From Streptomyces atratus (GTDB lineage Bacteria > Actinomycetota > Actinomycetes > Streptomycetales > Streptomycetaceae), in the NCBI RefSeq assembly GCF_900119365.1, contig NZ_FPJO01000004.1, forward strand, positions 124,001-188,000: 64,000 bases of DNA, written 5' to 3'. The translations under genes were made by a program, and so were the position numbers. Positions 40,741 to 48,443 of this stretch are shown here, piece after piece. The stretch's first letter is position 1, and the number at the start of each line of letters is the position of its first letter. The notes under the pieces are model-generated. The model was not told the origin of the DNA. It worked only from the letters and a program-made list of their open reading frames with translations, and did not search any database.

Positions 40741-40830
40741 CCACCGATCCCGGAGCCGGTGGCCGCGCAGGTGCTTGCGGTGATGGCGACCTGCGGCATG
40801 TACGACACCTCCGGCGACTGGCTGCTGCGT
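40741..40830 (+). pseudogene. glutaminase fragment
   Basis: PEPVAAQVLAVMATCGMYDT followed by SGDWLLR is the conserved core of bacterial serine-dependent glutaminases, just before their PAKSGVGGG loop. Here it is preceded by a Pro/Thr run and the similarity ends at AGGDAARR, so only about 28 codons survive with no start or catalytic serine. The rest of the gap 40831-41043 holds nothing I can assign. Confidence 0.6.
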
Positions 40831-41043
40831 GCCGGGGGCGATGCTGCGCGTCGGGCTCGGCCGGATCTCGGCGGACGGGGCACGCACCGCCGTCGCCGAC
40901 CCGGCGCGCCCTGCCCGGCCCCGGACAGCGGGACGCGCCGACGGCCCGCGGTGGTTCGCGACCCGCTCAAAGGCCGTGGCCTGGTGCACGGGCGGCGGGC
41001 CCGGCTGAGTGCCGGGGCCCGCGCCGTCACTTCCGGGCCGGGC

Positions 41044-41868
41044 CTACCAGATGGACTCGACCCACTCGGGGTGATCGATGAACGGGTTCCGGTTGTGCTG
41101 GTACTGGTCGAATATGACGTCGTTGCGCCGCTTCTCGAAGGCGTCCGGCGGGTCCTCCTGGCTCCACGCCTTCAGGACCGACAGGCGGCCGATGTACGGG
41201 GCGGAGCCGTTGTTGACCTTGTCGTTGGGCTCCAGGTCGGGAAAGGAGCCGTCGCCCTCGTAACGCACCGCCATATAGAGGAGCATGCGAGCGACATCGC
41301 CCTTGACCGCGTCGCGCGGCTCGAAGGAGTCGCCGTCGGTGTAGTTGCCCGGTGCGCCGCTGACCGCGCTGCCGCCGTTGTCGAAGTCCTTGTTGCCGCG
41401 GATCGAGTTGACGGTGACATCCTCCGGGCGCAGGTGGTGGATGTCGGTACCGGGGCCGGTCGCGGTACCGAAGTCGCCGTGGGACTTGGCCCAGACGTGC
41501 TCGCGGTTCCAGTCCCCGACCGAGCCGCCGTTGGAGTTCTTGGACTGGGAACGGCCGGTGTAGAGGAGGATCACGTTCGAGCTGTTGGCGGGGTCCTCGT
41601 CGGTGTCCTTGAGGGCGGTCCAGACCTGGCTGTACGAGAGCTTGGTCTGGACGCTGATGATGTCGTGCAGGGAGCTCTTCAGCTGGGTGCCGGTCTTGCC
41701 GAGCGCGTCCTGGTAGTACGTGTCGTCGAGTACCCGCAGCGATGTAGCGGTGGTGGGCGTGGCCTCGGGTGTGGCGGCCGGTGCGGCGGCGGCCGTGCCG
41801 CCGAGCACCGCGAAGGCGGCAAGGGTCGCCAGCAGCGGGCGCCGGTAACGAAGGTGACGACGGGACAT
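41044..41868 (-). CDS. secreted endonuclease I-family nuclease
   Basis: 274 residues with an N-terminal signal peptide (RRPLLATLAAFAVLGGTAAAA). WNREHVWAKSHG and TDIHHLRPED contain the metal-binding His/Asn/Glu residues of endonuclease I (EndA/NucM) and HNRNPFIDHPEWVE is the family's C-terminal motif. It should cut extracellular double-stranded DNA non-specifically, releasing nucleotides. Length is normal. Single gene with a 250-nt divergent region to the next plus-strand gene; that region holds a 5-bp inverted repeat at 42018-42033. Confidence 0.92.
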   Translation of the reverse strand: MSRRHLRYRRPLLATLAAFAVLGGTAAAAPAATPEATPTTATSLRVLDDTYYQDALGKTGTQLKSSLHDIISVQTKLSYSQVWTALKDTDEDPANSSNVILLYTGRSQSKNSNGGSVGDWNREHVWAKSHGDFGTATGPGTDIHHLRPEDVTVNSIRGNKDFDNGGSAVSGAPGNYTDGDSFEPRDAVKGDVARMLLYMAVRYEGDGSFPDLEPNDKVNNGSAPYIGRLSVLKAWSQEDPPDAFEKRRNDVIFDQYQHNRNPFIDHPEWVESIW

Positions 41869-42118
41869 GTGGGGTGTCCTCTCCGGAAATGCGTGCGCCA
41901 CGACACCGTCACAAGGTGGGGAGCGGCGCCGCGGCGGTCGTGTGGTACGTGGTAGCCGGGAGCCTTCCACACGCACCGTGACCATGGTGTGAACAGCGTG
42001 TACCTATCATGTGCAGGTCAAGTGATGGCTTGATCGTGACCCTTGGAGCGGATCGCGGGGCCTCGGATGCGCCGCGCCGGGCAGGGGGCGAGAATGACCG
42101 AAAGGACGAGGAGGCGGC

Positions 42119-42319
42119 ATGAGCGACGAGCCCGAATCCGTATCCGCATCTCGGGGAGTGACTCCCGACAGCCTCTTGCACACCGGCGGTAGCGACAATC
42201 CGTCGGCAGAGGACCTGGTGCTCGCCTCAGGGCGGGACCTGACTCCGAAGAATCTCCAGTGGGCGGAGCGCAGGCTCGCCCGGGAGGGCCGGTCGGCGAT
42301 CGACAAGACGCTGCCCTAG
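42119..42319 (+). CDS. small conserved hypothetical protein
   Basis: 66 residues, ATG with AGGAGG 4 nt upstream. Mostly polar; the C-terminal half NPSAEDLVLASGRDLTPKNL then WAERRLAREG looks helical. No cysteines, signal or membrane segment. I do not recognise a function; the strong ribosome site and normal codon bias support a real gene. Confidence 0.7.
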   Translation: MSDEPESVSASRGVTPDSLLHTGGSDNPSAEDLVLASGRDLTPKNLQWAERRLAREGRSAIDKTLP

Positions 42320-42397
42320 CGGGACGCAGCGGCCCGGCGGCCCGAGCCGCGGGGAGTGTGTGGGCGCTCCCCGCGGCTCGGCTAGCCTGGGTGCACA

Positions 42398-43555
42398 ATG
42401 AACCGTTTGACGACGTCAGGGGCCGGGTTCGACCTCGCCCGCTACCCCGAGGACCCGCGCGACCCGTTCCGCGCCTGGGACGCTGCCGACGAGTACCTGC
42501 TGCGCCGGCTGGAAGGGGCCGACGGCACGGATCCGGTCGATCTGTCCGGCGCCGTGGTCGTGGTGGGCGACCGCTGGGGCGCGCTGAGCACGGTGCTCGC
42601 CGGGCACCGCCTCGTACAGATCACCGACTCCTGCCTGGCGCAGCGCGCGACCCTGGCGAATCTCGACCGCAACGGAGTGGACCCGGACGCGGTACGTCTG
42701 CTGTCCACCAGGGACACACCGCCGGACCGTATCGACGTCCTGCTGGTACGTGTCCCGAAGAGCCTCGCGCTCCTGGAGGACCAGTTGCACCGGCTCGCGC
42801 CGGCCGTCCACCCGGACACCGTCGTGATCGGCACCGGGATGGTCAAGGAGATCCACACCTCCACCCTCAAGCTCTTCGAGCGGATCATCGGTCCGACCCG
42901 CACCTCCCTGGCCGTCAAGAAGGCCCGGCTCATCTTTTCCGCCCCGGGCCCGGCGACGGACCGTGCGCCCAGCCCCTGGCCGTACCGCTACGAGCTGCCC
43001 GAGGGGCTCGGCCCGGTCTCCGGCCGCACCGTCACCAACCATGCCGGGATCTTCTGTGCCGAGCGCCTCGACATCGGCACCCGGTTCTTCCTCGGCCACC
43101 TCCCCGAGCGCAGCGGCCCCGACCGGGTCGTCGACCTCGGGTGCGGGAACGGCGTCGTCGGGCTGTCCGCGGCGCTCGCCAACCCCGAGGCGACGGTCAC
43201 CTTCATCGACGAGTCGTACCAGGCGGTCGCCTCCGCCGAGGAGACCTTCCGGGCCAACACCGGCCCCGACGCAGAGGCCGAGTTCCTGGTCGGCGACGGG
43301 CCGGCGGAACTGCCGCCCGCCAGCGTGGACCTGGTGCTCAACAACCCGCCGTTCCACTCCCACCAGGCCACCACCGACGCGACGGCCCGCGCCATGTTCC
43401 ACGGGGCCCGCGCCGCGCTGCGGCCCGGCGGAGAGCTGTGGGTGGTCGGCAACCGGCATCTCGGCTACCACACCCGGCTCCGCCGTATCTTCGGCAACTG
43501 CGTCACGGTCGCCGGCGACCCGAAGTTCGTCGTGCTCCGCGCCGTCAAGCGCTGA
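42398..43555 (+). CDS. RlmG/RsmC-like rRNA guanine N2-methyltransferase
   Basis: 385 residues in two halves. The N-terminal half is a degenerate methyltransferase domain (VVVVGDRWGAL); the C-terminal half is active: VVDLGCGNGVVGL near 243-255 binds SAM and LNNPPFH near 314 is the NPPF motif for exocyclic-amine methylation. The duplicated architecture is that of RsmC (16S G1207) and RlmG (23S G1835). Which rRNA base is modified cannot be told. ATG start at 42398, single gene. Confidence 0.88.
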   Translation: MNRLTTSGAGFDLARYPEDPRDPFRAWDAADEYLLRRLEGADGTDPVDLSGAVVVVGDRWGALSTVLAGHRLVQITDSCLAQRATLANLDRNGVDPDAVRLLSTRDTPPDRIDVLLVRVPKSLALLEDQLHRLAPAVHPDTVVIGTGMVKEIHTSTLKLFERIIGPTRTSLAVKKARLIFSAPGPATDRAPSPWPYRYELPEGLGPVSGRTVTNHAGIFCAERLDIGTRFFLGHLPERSGPDRVVDLGCGNGVVGLSAALANPEATVTFIDESYQAVASAEETFRANTGPDAEAEFLVGDGPAELPPASVDLVLNNPPFHSHQATTDATARAMFHGARAALRPGGELWVVGNRHLGYHTRLRRIFGNCVTVAGDPKFVVLRAVKR

Positions 43556-43611
43556 CCCACGCCGTCAGGAGCCCGCCCAGCCGGAACCGTGTCCCGGCCC
43601 TTCCAGATTCT

Positions 43612-43625
43612 TGCAACACGTTCTA
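43612..43625. promoter_or_regulatory. KstR-like operator candidate
   Basis: TGCAAC-AC-GTTCTA, centred about 60 nt before the acyl-CoA dehydrogenase start. The right half matches the KstR palindrome TAGAAC-NN-GTTCTA exactly, the left half at four of six bases. KstR represses sterol-degradation genes in actinobacteria. Confidence 0.35.
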
Positions 43626-43678
43626 CTGTGTGCGCCGCCGCACACGGACGACGCGACCGCGAGACTCCCGGAGGGGCC

Positions 43679-44869
43679 GTGCACCTCGAATACACACCTG
43701 AACAGCAGCAGTTGCGCGCCGAGCTGCGCAGCTACTTCGCCGCACTGGTCCCCGACGACGCATACGCACGCTACGCCGCCCCCGCGGCCCAGAAGAGCTT
43801 CTACCGGGAGACGATCCGCCGCCTCGGCACCGACGGCTGGCTCGGCGTCGGCTGGCCCACCGAGTACGGCGGGCGCGGACTCTCCCCGATGGAGCAGTTC
43901 ATCTTCTTCGACGAGGCCGCGCAGGCGGGCGTCCCGCTGCCGCTGATGGCCCTCAACACCGTCGGCCCGACGATCATGCGGTACGGCACCGACGAGCAGA
44001 AGGCGTACTTCCTGCCCAAGATCCTCTCCGGCGAGATCGACTTCGCGATCGGTTACAGCGAACCCGACGCGGGCACCGACCTCGCCGCCCTCAAGACCCG
44101 GGCCGTGCGCGAGGGCGACGAGGCCACCGGCCACTACACGGTCGACGGGCAGAAGATCTGGACGACCAACGGCGACACCGCCGACTGGGTCTGGCTCGCC
44201 GTCCGCACCGACCCGGACGCGGCACCGCACAAGGGCATCACGATGCTGCTCGTCCCGACCACGGACCCCGGCTACTCCTGCACCCTGATCAACACCCTCG
44301 CCTCGCACGACACCACCGCCAGCTACTACGAGAACATCCGCGTCCCCGTCTCCCGCCGCGTCGGCGAGGAGAACAAGGGCTGGCGGCTCATCACCAACCA
44401 GCTCAACCACGAACGCGTCACCCTCGCCGCCCACGGCACCATGGCCATCCGCGCCCTCCACAACGTACAGCGCTGGGCCGCGGACACCCGGCTCGCCGAC
44501 GGCCGTCGCGTGATCGACCTCGGCTGGGTCCGCGCCCTGCTGGCCCGCACCCACACCAGGCTCGACGCCATGAAGCTCCTCAACTGGCAGATGGTGTCCG
44601 CGGTGCAGAACGCGACCCTCACCCCGCAGGACGCCTCCGCCGTCAAGGTCTACGGCTCCGAGGCGCGCCGCGACGCCTACGCCTGGCTGATGGAGGTCGT
44701 CGGCTCGGCGGGCCCGCTCAAGGAGGGCTCGGCCGGCGCGGTGCTGCACGGCGAACTCGAACGCGGCTACCGCTCCGCCGTCATCTTCACCTTCGGCGGC
44801 GGCAACAACGAGATCCAGCGGGAGATCATCTCCTGGATCGGCCTGGGGATGCCGCGCGTACGACGGTGA
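43679..44869 (+). CDS. acyl-CoA dehydrogenase (FadE-type)
   Basis: 396 residues from a GTG with GGAGGGG upstream. FAIGYSEPDAGTDLAALKTRAV (shown as GYSEPDAGTDLAALKT) and WTTNGD in the middle bind FAD; FGGGNNEIQREIIS at the C-terminus is the FadE signature. It introduces the alpha,beta double bond of an acyl-CoA, passing electrons to electron-transfer flavoprotein. Actinobacterial relatives act on medium-chain or sterol side-chain CoA esters; the upstream KstR-like half-matched site would fit, weakly. No partner FadE subunit adjoins. Confidence 0.92.
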   Translation: MHLEYTPEQQQLRAELRSYFAALVPDDAYARYAAPAAQKSFYRETIRRLGTDGWLGVGWPTEYGGRGLSPMEQFIFFDEAAQAGVPLPLMALNTVGPTIMRYGTDEQKAYFLPKILSGEIDFAIGYSEPDAGTDLAALKTRAVREGDEATGHYTVDGQKIWTTNGDTADWVWLAVRTDPDAAPHKGITMLLVPTTDPGYSCTLINTLASHDTTASYYENIRVPVSRRVGEENKGWRLITNQLNHERVTLAAHGTMAIRALHNVQRWAADTRLADGRRVIDLGWVRALLARTHTRLDAMKLLNWQMVSAVQNATLTPQDASAVKVYGSEARRDAYAWLMEVVGSAGPLKEGSAGAVLHGELERGYRSAVIFTFGGGNNEIQREIISWIGLGMPRVRR

Positions 44870-44913
44870 AGGCGCGCGGTCTGTTCCGGCGGCTGACAGC
44901 CGTACCGGGACGC

Positions 44914-45627
44914 TCAGATCCGGTGGCGCCCGGCGCCGGGCGCGGAGGTATCCGTGGCGTGCGCGGCGATCACGGCCGCCTGGATGCGGCGCTCGACACC
45001 GAGCTTGGCCAGCAGACGGGAGATGTGGTTCTTGACCGTCTTCTCCGACAGATAGAGGCGCTTGCCGATCTGGCTGTTGGTCAGCCCTTCACCGATCAGT
45101 GCGAGGACGTCCTTCTCCCTCGGGGACAGCCCCGCCAGCGCGTCGTCGTCCTCCTCGGAGCCGGTACCGGATTCCTCCTCGCGCAGGCTGTTCATCAGCC
45201 GTGCCGTCGTCGACGGGTCGAGGGTCGAGCGCCCGGAGGCCAGGGTGCGGACGGCGGTGACGAGGTCCGAGCCCTTGATCTCCTTCAGTACGTAGCCAGA
45301 GGCCCCGGCCATGATGGCGTCGAGCAGTGCTTCGTCGTCGTCGAACGAGGTCAGCATCAGGCAGGCCAGTTCCGGCATCCGCGAGCGCAGCTCACGGCAG
45401 ACCGTGATCCCGTCGCCGTCCGGCAGCCGCACATCGAGGATCGCGACGTCGGGACGGAGCGCCGGACCGCGGGCCAGCGCGTGGTCGGCCGTGCCGGCGT
45501 CGCCGACGACTTCGATGTCGGGTTCCGCGTCCAGCAGATCCTGCACGCCGCGCCTGACGACCTCGTGGTCGTCCACCAGGAAGACGCGGATCGGTTTCTG
45601 CGCCGAGAACCCCGTGTCGTCGCTCAT
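44914..45627 (-). CDS. NarL/DevR-type response regulator
   Basis: 237 residues: receiver domain with the acidic pair Asp19-Asp20, phospho-acceptor Asp65 ([12 protein letters not shown]) and Lys of [10 protein letters not shown], then a LuxR helix-turn-helix ([20 protein letters not shown] through [11 protein letters not shown], about 170-225). A long acidic linker ([13 protein letters not shown]) joins them. It resembles mycobacterial DevR/DosR and Streptomyces OsdR, which control hypoxia/dormancy regulons. The sensor kinase is not adjacent. A cyclic-nucleotide-fold gene lies 55 nt upstream on the same strand, likely in the same operon; polyphosphate kinase and universal stress proteins nearby fit a dormancy-type regulon. 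Confidence 0.9.
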   Translation of the reverse strand: MSDDTGFSAQKPIRVFLVDDHEVVRRGVQDLLDAEPDIEVVGDAGTADHALARGPALRPDVAILDVRLPDGDGITVCRELRSRMPELACLMLTSFDDDEALLDAIMAGASGYVLKEIKGSDLVTAVRTLASGRSTLDPSTTARLMNSLREEESGTGSEEDDDALAGLSPREKDVLALIGEGLTNSQIGKRLYLSEKTVKNHISRLLAKLGVERRIQAAVIAAHATDTSAPGAGRHRI

Positions 45628-45682
45628 CGTGGCCCTCCTCGCCTTCAAGGGTTGCGCAGTCCGCCCCCGTTCTCCGGTCCGC

Positions 45683-46144
45683 TCAGGTCTCGGGCGCGTC
45701 GGCGCGGGGACCGTACAGCTGCAGCAGCCGTGTCCGTGTTCCGTACAGGCGCTCCGCGACCGTCTCGGCGACGAACCTGTACACCGACCGGCCCAGCGCC
45801 GCATCGGCCTCGCACAGCGAACGGACGGCGGCGGCATCGAACTCCACGGCCTGCCCCGCCTGGATCACCCGCGCACCCAGGTGCCACACATGCGGGGGGA
45901 AGAGCCAGGACCAGCCCAGCATCTCGTCGCGTCCCAGCGTCTCGACGACCGCCGCACGGCGGCCGGGCACATGGAGGTCGACCTCGACCTGCCCCGAGCG
46001 GATGACCCAGAAGCGGTCGGCCCTTCTGCCTTCCTCGAAGAGCCGTGCGCCGAGAACCAGTGGCACTTCGCAGGACGCCTTGTCGAGCAGACGGGCCCGG
46101 CTCTCGGGCGGGATCACGTCGAGCAGGCTTCTGGCCGTTGACAT
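45683..46144 (-). CDS. cyclic-nucleotide-binding-fold protein, stand-alone (copy 1)
   Basis: 153 residues, a single Crp-type beta-roll with no DNA-binding domain. [21 protein letters not shown] is the first half of the fold (written here as [19 protein letters not shown]). Where classical domains have the GE...RxA phosphate cassette, this has [19 protein letters not shown], so cAMP binding is doubtful. ATG with GGAGG upstream. A diverged copy sits at 46812-47273, and a response regulator follows 55 nt downstream. A protein-protein or small-ligand sensor role in the stress island is inferred. Confidence 0.82.
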   Translation of the reverse strand: MSTARSLLDVIPPESRARLLDKASCEVPLVLGARLFEEGRRADRFWVIRSGQVEVDLHVPGRRAAVVETLGRDEMLGWSWLFPPHVWHLGARVIQAGQAVEFDAAAVRSLCEADAALGRSVYRFVAETVAERLYGTRTRLLQLYGPRADAPET

Positions 46145-46276
46145 GGAACCTCCGTTCCTGGCAGGCGTGTACCCGCACGCCCGTTCTGAACGATATGCGT
46201 GTTCCCGGCGGGTCGCTCGGCCGTGCTGCGTGCTCCCGTCCACTCCATCGTGTGCCGCACGGGACGCATGGCGCTT

Positions 46277-46290
46277 GGGCCGACCGGCCC
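46277..46290. promoter_or_regulatory. GGGCCG-AC-CGGCCC palindrome in a divergent promoter region
   Basis: Perfect 14-nt palindrome between copy 1 of the cyclic-nucleotide-fold gene (start 46144) and a universal stress protein relic (46394). A related G/C inverted repeat (GGGGC and GCCCC arms, 47335-47349) lies before copy 2. Possible binding sites of the neighbouring response regulator; in a high-GC genome chance is also plausible. Confidence 0.3.
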
Positions 46291-46393
46291 GGCTCCGTGA
46301 CCCGCTCGGCCCTTGCCCGCGGGCTTCGCGCTGCGCAGTGGGGCGACGAGGCCGGATCATGACGGAGGAAGCGCCTCGCTTCGAGGAGAGGCC

Positions 46394-46646
46394 ATGGGCA
46401 GCACTCGACCGAGCGTGACCGTGACAGGAACGGTCGTGGTCGGCACCGACGGTTGCGACCACGCGACGCGGGCCGTGCGGTGGGCCGTGGGCGAGGCGGG
46501 TGCTCGCGGTCGGTCGCTGCGGATCGTGTACGCGACCGGGACGCGCCGCGGCGGTCTGTACCTCTCCCGGGAGGACAGTCGGCAGATCGACGCACGCCGT
46601 CCCGCACCACGCGCGATGCCCGGTCGTCCTCGTACCCCACACCTGA
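46394..46646 (+). pseudogene. universal stress protein, internally deleted and frameshifted
   Basis: From the ATG the frame gives a normal UspA N-terminus (TVVVGTDGCDHATRAVRWAV, then ARGRSLRIVYA) for about 65 codons. The normal UspA C-terminus, HHARCPVVLVPHT with its stop at 46644-46646, is present in another frame from about 46590. The roughly 80 residues between, including the GxxG...GS ATP-binding loop, are missing. The tail is nearly identical to that of the intact stress protein ending at 49319 (HHARCPVAVVPHT). Confidence 0.72.
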
Positions 46647-46661
46647 TCACCGCGGCCGCGG

Positions 46662-46745
46662 TCAGCGGGTGTCCGGGACGACGGCGACGGGGCAGTGCAA
46701 CACCGAGTGGTCCACCGGACCGAGGTGCGGACCATGGTGTCCGCG
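46662..46745 (-). pseudogene. universal stress protein C-terminal relic
   Basis: About 27 codons on the minus strand, opened by a stop codon, reading RGHHGPHLGPVDHSVLH then CPVAVVPDTR and TGA. This is the last beta-strand/helix of a UspA domain with its ATP-loop end. No upstream part remains. It abuts, tail to tail, the plus-strand relic ending 16 nt away. Confidence 0.65.
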
Positions 46746-46811
46746 TCAGCGGCGCCGCCGTCCTGTACCCGGATGACCTGCCTGCCCGGATGACCCACTG
46801 CGAGGGCGTAC

Positions 46812-47273
46812 TCAGACGAACCCGCCGCTGCCGTGAGGGGCGTAGAGATCGAGGAGGCGGATCCGGGTGGCCTGCAACCGGTGGGCGAGGACCTCCCCGA
46901 CCCAATGGCCGATGGCCGAACCGAAGGCGGGCTCCGCGTCCATCATCATGCGTACGGTCTCCGCGTCGAACTCATGAGTACGGACAGGTGTCATCGCCTC
47001 CGCCCCGAGGTGCCAGATGTAGGGCTTGAACAGCCAGGCCCAGCCGACCAGTTCACCGGAACCGAGGCTCTCGATCGCAACCGGGGGGCTGCCCGGCACA
47101 CGGATGTCCAGGGTGACGGTGCCCGAGCGCAGGATCCAGAAGCGGTCCGCGTGGTCCCCCTCCTGGAAGAGACGGACCCCCTGGGCGAAATTGACCTCCT
47201 GTCCGGTCCCCATCAGACGGGCACGGTACTCGGCGGGCAGGGCTGACGTGATGCGAGTCGGAGAACCGATCAT
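46812..47273 (-). CDS. cyclic-nucleotide-binding-fold protein, stand-alone (copy 2)
   Basis: 153 residues, the same length as copy 1 at 45683-46144 and clearly its paralogue: LFQEGDHADRFWILRSGTV, GELVGWAWLFKPYIWHLGA and an RIRLLDLYAP end line up without gaps. It too lacks a helix-turn-helix. Unlike copy 1 it keeps a Gly-Glu pair at the cassette start, but not the usual arginine. ATG with GAGGAGG upstream. Polyphosphate kinase 2 lies 145 nt upstream on the same strand. Confidence 0.82.
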   Translation of the reverse strand: MIGSPTRITSALPAEYRARLMGTGQEVNFAQGVRLFQEGDHADRFWILRSGTVTLDIRVPGSPPVAIESLGSGELVGWAWLFKPYIWHLGAEAMTPVRTHEFDAETVRMMMDAEPAFGSAIGHWVGEVLAHRLQATRIRLLDLYAPHGSGGFV

Positions 47274-47418
47274 CGGTGGCCTCCTCAGTAGTCCCCGGTG
47301 TCAGCGTCGCCGGGCAGCCGGTTCAGGGACATATGGGGCGTCCGGCCCCTCCACTATCGTCTCCCGCGCCTCCTGGGCCAAACGGACGCCGGGGCGGCGG
47401 CGGGCAGATCCGCTCCCG

Positions 47419-48240
47419 TCACTTCCCGAGCCGCGACGCGTGGTCGGGGACGTAGGTCTGCAGGTCTCTCGGCGGTCGCTGGTACCCGGTGGCCGGAGGC
47501 CGCGGGGGCAGTTCGATCACCGGCGGGTCGACCGTCTCGTACGGCACGGTCGACAGGAGGTGGGCGATCATGTTCAGCCGGGCTCGGCGCTTGTCGTCGC
47601 TCTCGACGACGTACCACGGAGCCTCCGAGATGTCGGTGTGGACGAACATTTCGTCCTTCGCCCGCGAATAGGCCTCCCAGCGGGTGATCGACTCCAGGTC
47701 CATCGGCGAGAGTTTCCACCGGCGGGTGGGATCCTGCAGCCTGCGCCGGAACCGCTCCTCCTGCACCGCGTCGCTGACCGAGAACCAGTACTTGCGCAAC
47801 AGGATGCCGTCCTCCACCAGCATCCGCTCGAAGATCGGGCACTGGCGCAGGAACCGCTGGTGTTCCTCCATGGTGCAGAAACCCATGACGCGCTCGACGC
47901 CGGCGCGGTTGTACCAGCTCCGGTCGAGCAGGACCATTTCCCCCGCGGCCGGCAGGTGCTCGACGTAGCGCTGGAAGTACCACTGGCCACGCTCGCGCTC
48001 GGTGGGCCGCGGCAGCGCGACGATACGTGCCACCCGGGGGTTGAGATGCTCGGTGACGCGCTTGATCGTGCTGCCCTTGCCCGCCGCGTCACGTCCCTCG
48101 AACACCACGACGAGCCGTGCGCCTTCGGTGCGTACCCACTCCTGGAGCTTCACCAGCTCGGTCTGGAGCCGGTACAGCTCACGTTCGTACCGCGAGCGCG
48201 GCAGCTTTCCGGGCGTGCCCGGGCTTTTCTCGTCCGACAT
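47419..48240 (-). CDS. ppk2: polyphosphate kinase 2
   Basis: 273 residues, single-domain PPK2. Walker A-type loop FEGRDAAGKGST (48-58, Lys55) and the lid/Walker B DRSWYNRAGVERVMGF (about 120-135) are intact, as is KYWFSVSD. PPK2 uses polyphosphate to phosphorylate ADP or GDP (or AMP in class II); this single-domain length fits class I, giving nucleoside triphosphates from polyphosphate in energy-starved cells. ATG at 48240. Its position beside stress proteins and a DevR-like regulator supports a dormancy or energy-stress role. Confidence 0.93.
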   Translation of the reverse strand: MSDEKSPGTPGKLPRSRYERELYRLQTELVKLQEWVRTEGARLVVVFEGRDAAGKGSTIKRVTEHLNPRVARIVALPRPTERERGQWYFQRYVEHLPAAGEMVLLDRSWYNRAGVERVMGFCTMEEHQRFLRQCPIFERMLVEDGILLRKYWFSVSDAVQEERFRRRLQDPTRRWKLSPMDLESITRWEAYSRAKDEMFVHTDISEAPWYVVESDDKRRARLNMIAHLLSTVPYETVDPPVIELPPRPPATGYQRPPRDLQTYVPDHASRLGK

Positions 48241-48263
48241 GGGACGACGTTACGGAGGAGACC

Positions 48264-48359
48264 ATGCCCGAAGTCAAGCGTCAGCACCGAACGGGTTTCG
48301 CGTCAGGTACGCCGGGGCCGGCATGCGGCACCAGGAGAATTGCGGTACTCCTCGAATGA
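48264..48359 (+). CDS. possible 31-residue small ORF
   Basis: ATG preceded at 3 nt by GGAGGAG, a very strong ribosome site, then 31 codons starting MPEVKRQHRTGF and ending RRIAVLLE. No recognised motif. It lies 85 nt before the universal stress protein start and diverges from ppk2. It may be a leader peptide, a gene relic or a chance ORF. Confidence 0.25.
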   Translation: MPEVKRQHRTGFASGTPGPACGTRRIAVLLE

Positions 48360-48443
48360 GGAGAAGCCGGGCAGGCGGACCCGCTCACCTTCGTTCCGGC
48401 CTTCACGAGGCTGTTGGAGACTCACGAGACGGAGACAGTCGTC

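Noticed and set aside
40700..40989. A complete gene in the region after the lipoprotein
   Set aside because: Only the short glutaminase core is recognisable; frames on both strands around it lack starts, ribosome sites and conserved sequence.
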